Below are positions 13,209 to 15,416 of a stretch of 15,416 nucleotides of DNA, piece by piece. Under the pieces are notes generated by a model. It ran no database searches, was not told where the DNA came from, and saw nothing but the letters and a program-made list of their open reading frames with translations. How positions within the stretch are numbered: the stretch's first letter is position 1; every line of letters begins with the position of its first letter. The DNA lies in assembly GCA_001557035.1 (NCBI GenBank), contig LSKJ01000117.1, forward strand, positions 1-15,416, given 5' to 3'. The position numbers were made by a program, and so were the translations under genes. The stretch is from Rhodospirillaceae bacterium CCH5-H10. GTDB taxonomy: Bacteria > Pseudomonadota > Alphaproteobacteria > Reyranellales > Reyranellaceae.

Positions 13209-14386
13209 CGCCGTCCTCCCCCGAACCTGCCGCCACCGCCGCCGAAATGTTCGCCTCCGCCACCGCTCCAGCTCCGGTTGCCCCAGGACTGGCTGCCGCG
13301 CTCGAAGTCGCGGTTGGCGCCGCTGCCGCCCCGATTGATGTCACCGAAAGCTCCACGGTTCTCGTAACCGCGATTCTCGAAGTTGCGATTCTCCGCCCCC
13401 CGGTTCTCGATCGGGCGATTCTCGGCCGGCCGGTTCTCGCCGGGACGCTGCGTGTAGTTGCCGCGTCCGTCGAGCTGGCCGCGGAACTGCTCGCGCTGCT
13501 GCGCATCGGGGCGATTCTGGCGATACTCCTGGCGCTCGGCCGGCGTGCGATAGGGCACGCCGTCACGATGGGCCGGATCATGGTTCCACTGGCCGTTGCG
13601 ATAGCGGTCGCCATTGAAATTGTTGGCGCTGATGCTGGTCGCCCGGTTGACGTTCACCGTCGTGTAGCTGTTGCCCCAGCCGCCGCCGCTGTAGCCCCAG
13701 TGCCAGCCGCCGAACATCGCAGCACCTGCCGCGACGCCCAGGCCGAACATCATGCCGGTCATCAGCGCTGCGCCGTAGTTGGGTGGCGGCGGATAATAGG
13801 GCGGCGGATAGGCCGGATAGGGCCAGGGGCCGTAAGCCCAAGCCGGATTGTAGTACGGGACGTACATCACTTCCGGATTGGCCGGCTCGATCACGATCGC
13901 ATTGGCGCCGCCACTCGACTGCGTCGTCACCTTCTGCTGCGGCGTCGACTTCAGGTTGCCCGCCGCCTCGGCCTTGGCGCGCAGCCGCTGCACCGAGGCC
14001 GCGACGTCCTTCTGCTGGCCGATCATCGCGTCGCCGACCTTCTGGGTCCAGTCGAGCTGATTACTCATCATCTGAAGCGTCTGCGGGAAGGCGGTCAGCG
14101 ACTTCACGCTGACGTCCCAGCTCTTGTCCTTCACCGCGGCGACGGCGGCGTCGCCCTTGAGGTTGGGATTGGCCTGCGACCAGCGCGCGGCCTCGACGAT
14201 CTCGAGCGGATAGGTCGCGCCCATCAGCACTTGAGCGAGCAGTGCGTCCGGGTACAACGCGATCGGCGCCAGCATCTGGTCGAGCTGCTCGGTGGTGAAC
14301 GGCTTGTTCGACTCCTGCGCCCGTACGGCGAAGGGAGCCAGGGCCAGCACGGCCGTCGACAATGCAAGAAGTTTGCGTCGTTCCAT
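13205..14386 (-). CDS. DUF3300 family exported protein with ENR-repeat, Gly/Asn/Arg-rich tail
   Basis: The 393-residue precursor starts at the ATG at 14386 with a signal peptide (about 1-23, ending VRAQES). The conserved DUF3300 part begins LDQMLAPIALYPDALLAQVLMGATYPLEIVEAARW and runs to about residue 180. A Pro/Tyr-rich segment (YNPAWAYGPWPYPAYPPPYYPPPP) and a hydrophobic glycine-rich stretch (GMMFGLGVAAGAAMFGGW) follow. The tail is low-complexity: six ENR repeats at 317-344, then Gly/Ser/Arg-rich sequence ending FGGGGGRFGGGRR. Family function is unknown; location is probably the periplasm or outer surface. It is the first gene of a coupled run with DUF2950. The ORF extends 21 codons upstream, but those lack signal-peptide character and the ATG at 14386 gives a textbook one. 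Confidence 0.9.
   Translation of the reverse strand: MERRKLLALSTAVLALAPFAVRAQESNKPFTTEQLDQMLAPIALYPDALLAQVLMGATYPLEIVEAARWSQANPNLKGDAAVAAVKDKSWDVSVKSLTAFPQTLQMMSNQLDWTQKVGDAMIGQQKDVAASVQRLRAKAEAAGNLKSTPQQKVTTQSSGGANAIVIEPANPEVMYVPYYNPAWAYGPWPYPAYPPPYYPPPPNYGAALMTGMMFGLGVAAGAAMFGGWHWGYSGGGWGNSYTTVNVNRATSISANNFNGDRYRNGQWNHDPAHRDGVPYRTPAERQEYRQNRPDAQQREQFRGQLDGRGNYTQRPGENRPAENRPIENRGAENRNFENRGYENRGAFGDINRGGSGANRDFERGSQSWGNRSWSGGGGEHFGGGGGRFGGGRR
13355..13444 (-). repeat. Six 15-base units encoding an ENR-x-x pentapeptide repeat
   Basis: On the minus strand GAG-AAC-CG(G/C/T) recurs exactly every 15 bases at 13438, 13423, 13408, 13393, 13378 and 13363. It encodes ENR at residues 317, 322, 327, 332, 337 and 342 of the DUF3300 protein, with variable pairs PA, PI, GA, NF and GY between. 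The units stay in frame, so copy-number change would alter tail length without frameshift. Confidence 0.85.
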
Positions 14387-14473
14387 GTGCTGCTCGTTCC
14401 CTGAAAATGTCGACGAAAAGAACGGCGGCACAGTACCGGCGAAGACCATATCCCGTCCAGCGCACGGCTCGAT

Positions 14474-15416
14474 TCACATCAGGCGATAGACCTGCTCCGG
14501 CTCGTCCCTGCCCTTCACGTGCCGCAATTCCGGAGTCGGCAGTTCGCCCAGTACTTCCGGGTGCTTCATCGCCGCGATCGTATCGCCGCTCGCCAGGACG
14601 ATCACTTCCTCGTCGTCGCGCATGAACTCCTTGCCGAGCTGTTCGAAGCGCTGCGCGACGTTCACCGTGTCGCCGACCACGGTGTAGTTGACCCGTCCCG
14701 GTGCGCCGATGTTGCCGACGACCACCGGCCCGGAGTGAATGCCGATGCGCAAGCGCACCGGGGCCTTGCCCGAGGCGGCGCGCTGGCGGTTATCCTCCTG
14801 CAGGACACGGCCCATTTCCAGCGCGGCATGCACCGCGCGATCGGCGTGGTCGTCCATCTTGGAAAGGCCGCCCCACACGGCCATGACGCAGTCGCCGATA
14901 TACTTGTCGATCACGCCCTGGTCGTTCTCGATGCAGGCACCCAGCAGCGCGAAATGATGGTTGAGCATGTCGGCCGTTTCCTGCTCCGGCAGATCCTCGG
15001 CCTGCGGCGTGAAGCCCACGATGTCAGTGAACATCACCGTCACGGTGCGGCGTCGCGACGCCACCGCGTCCTCGCCGAGTTCCATCAACCGGAAGACCAG
15101 GCGATGCGGGACGTAGGCGCCGAACCATTTCAGCGCGCCGCGCGCCTTGTCGAGACTGTGGCCGGCATCGTCGATCTCGCGCAGCCGCGACTGGCGATGG
15201 AACGGCTGGTCGAACTTGAGATGCTCGATCGATTCGGCGGCCGAGGTCAGCGTGCGGATCGAGCGCCCCATGCTCAGCCCCATCAGCAGCGCCAGCAGCG
15301 CCGCGACGGCCAGCGTGATGGCGCCCACGATGGCGCCGTTGGTCAGCCGGTCGAGATCGCTGGTCGCATCCTCGATGGGATAATACTGCCCGACCAGCCA
15401 GGGGTCGGGTCCGAAG
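14474..15416 (-). CDS. Membrane-anchored HAMP-adenylate/guanylate cyclase (class III), 5'-truncated by window edge
   Basis: About 313 residues of a larger sensor cyclase are visible; the frame is open to the right edge, so the N-terminus lies outside. In order it has the end of an extracytoplasmic sensor domain (PDPWLVGQYYPIED, cache-like), a transmembrane helix (GAIVGAITLAVAALLALLMG), a HAMP linker, then a class III cyclase domain. The metal aspartates are in FTDIVGFT and GDCVMAVWG, the purine-binding lysine in IDKYIGD, and the transition-state Asn and Arg in VNVAQR. The second purine-site residue is Thr (NYTVVGDT), the class IIIb variant. It should make cAMP in the cytosol in response to an outside signal. 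It ends 87 bases before the DUF3300 start on the same strand; no convincing terminator or promoter was seen in that gap. Confidence 0.93.
   Translation of the reverse strand, partial: FGPDPWLVGQYYPIEDATSDLDRLTNGAIVGAITLAVAALLALLMGLSMGRSIRTLTSAAESIEHLKFDQPFHRQSRLREIDDAGHSLDKARGALKWFGAYVPHRLVFRLMELGEDAVASRRRTVTVMFTDIVGFTPQAEDLPEQETADMLNHHFALLGACIENDQGVIDKYIGDCVMAVWGGLSKMDDHADRAVHAALEMGRVLQEDNRQRAASGKAPVRLRIGIHSGPVVVGNIGAPGRVNYTVVGDTVNVAQRFEQLGKEFMRDDEEVIVLASGDTIAAMKHPEVLGELPTPELRHVKGRDEPEQVYRLM

Noticed and set aside
13355..13444. Possible CRISPR-like periodic repeat
   Set aside because: The units are 15 bases with no spacers and encode an in-frame peptide repeat.
13127..14404. 425-codon plus-strand frame antisense to DUF3300
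   Set aside because: It is an Ala/Val/Arg-rich shadow frame. The minus-strand product has a signal peptide and family motifs.

Overview
The window is GC-rich, densely packed bacterial chromosome. The gene content (Bug/TctC-type solute receptors, an FAH-family hydrolase, a long proofreading DNA polymerase I, a DUF3300/DUF2950 pair and a class III adenylate cyclase) suggests a free-living or plant/soil-associated alphaproteobacterium. That placement is inferred from gene families, not from a marker gene. I see no rRNA, tRNA, CRISPR array, transposase or phage gene. Both edges cut genes: the FAH hydrolase at the left and the adenylate cyclase at the right each lack their 5' part.

Left part (1-3612). 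The 3' end of an FAH-family hydrolase gene converges, across a long imperfect palindrome (723-809), on a GDT1/UPF0016-type membrane cation transporter. The transporter's leader on the minus strand carries a clear yybP-ykoY (manganese) riboswitch. Divergent from it is an orphan Bug/TctC periplasmic receptor. The 3' end of that gene overlaps a convergent gene for an NMT1-type binding protein with no signal peptide.

Centre (3672-7237). Full-length polA has intact 5'-exonuclease, 3'-exonuclease and polymerase motifs. A glutathione S-transferase-like gene follows 26 bases later, probably in the same transcript.

Glycan locus (7218-11668). Two tandem paralogous family-4-type glycosyltransferases on the minus strand, coupled by a GTGA stop/start overlap, face a divergent plus-strand pair. 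That pair is a short-chain dehydrogenase with a hydrophobic C-terminal segment and a catalytically intact formyltransferase that is unlikely to be the tRNA enzyme. The shared control region lies at 9938-10018. Together they look like a compact module for making or modifying a surface or lipid-linked glycan, possibly N-formylated. This is the best candidate in the window for an undescribed pathway.

Right part (11679-15416). All genes are on the minus strand. A membrane-anchored HAMP/adenylate cyclase is followed by DUF3300, DUF2950 (ATGA overlap), a glycine-zipper lipoprotein and a small secreted two-cysteine protein resembling HdeA/HdeB. The last four are tightly spaced and all predicted to be exported, so they look like a cell-envelope operon of unknown function.
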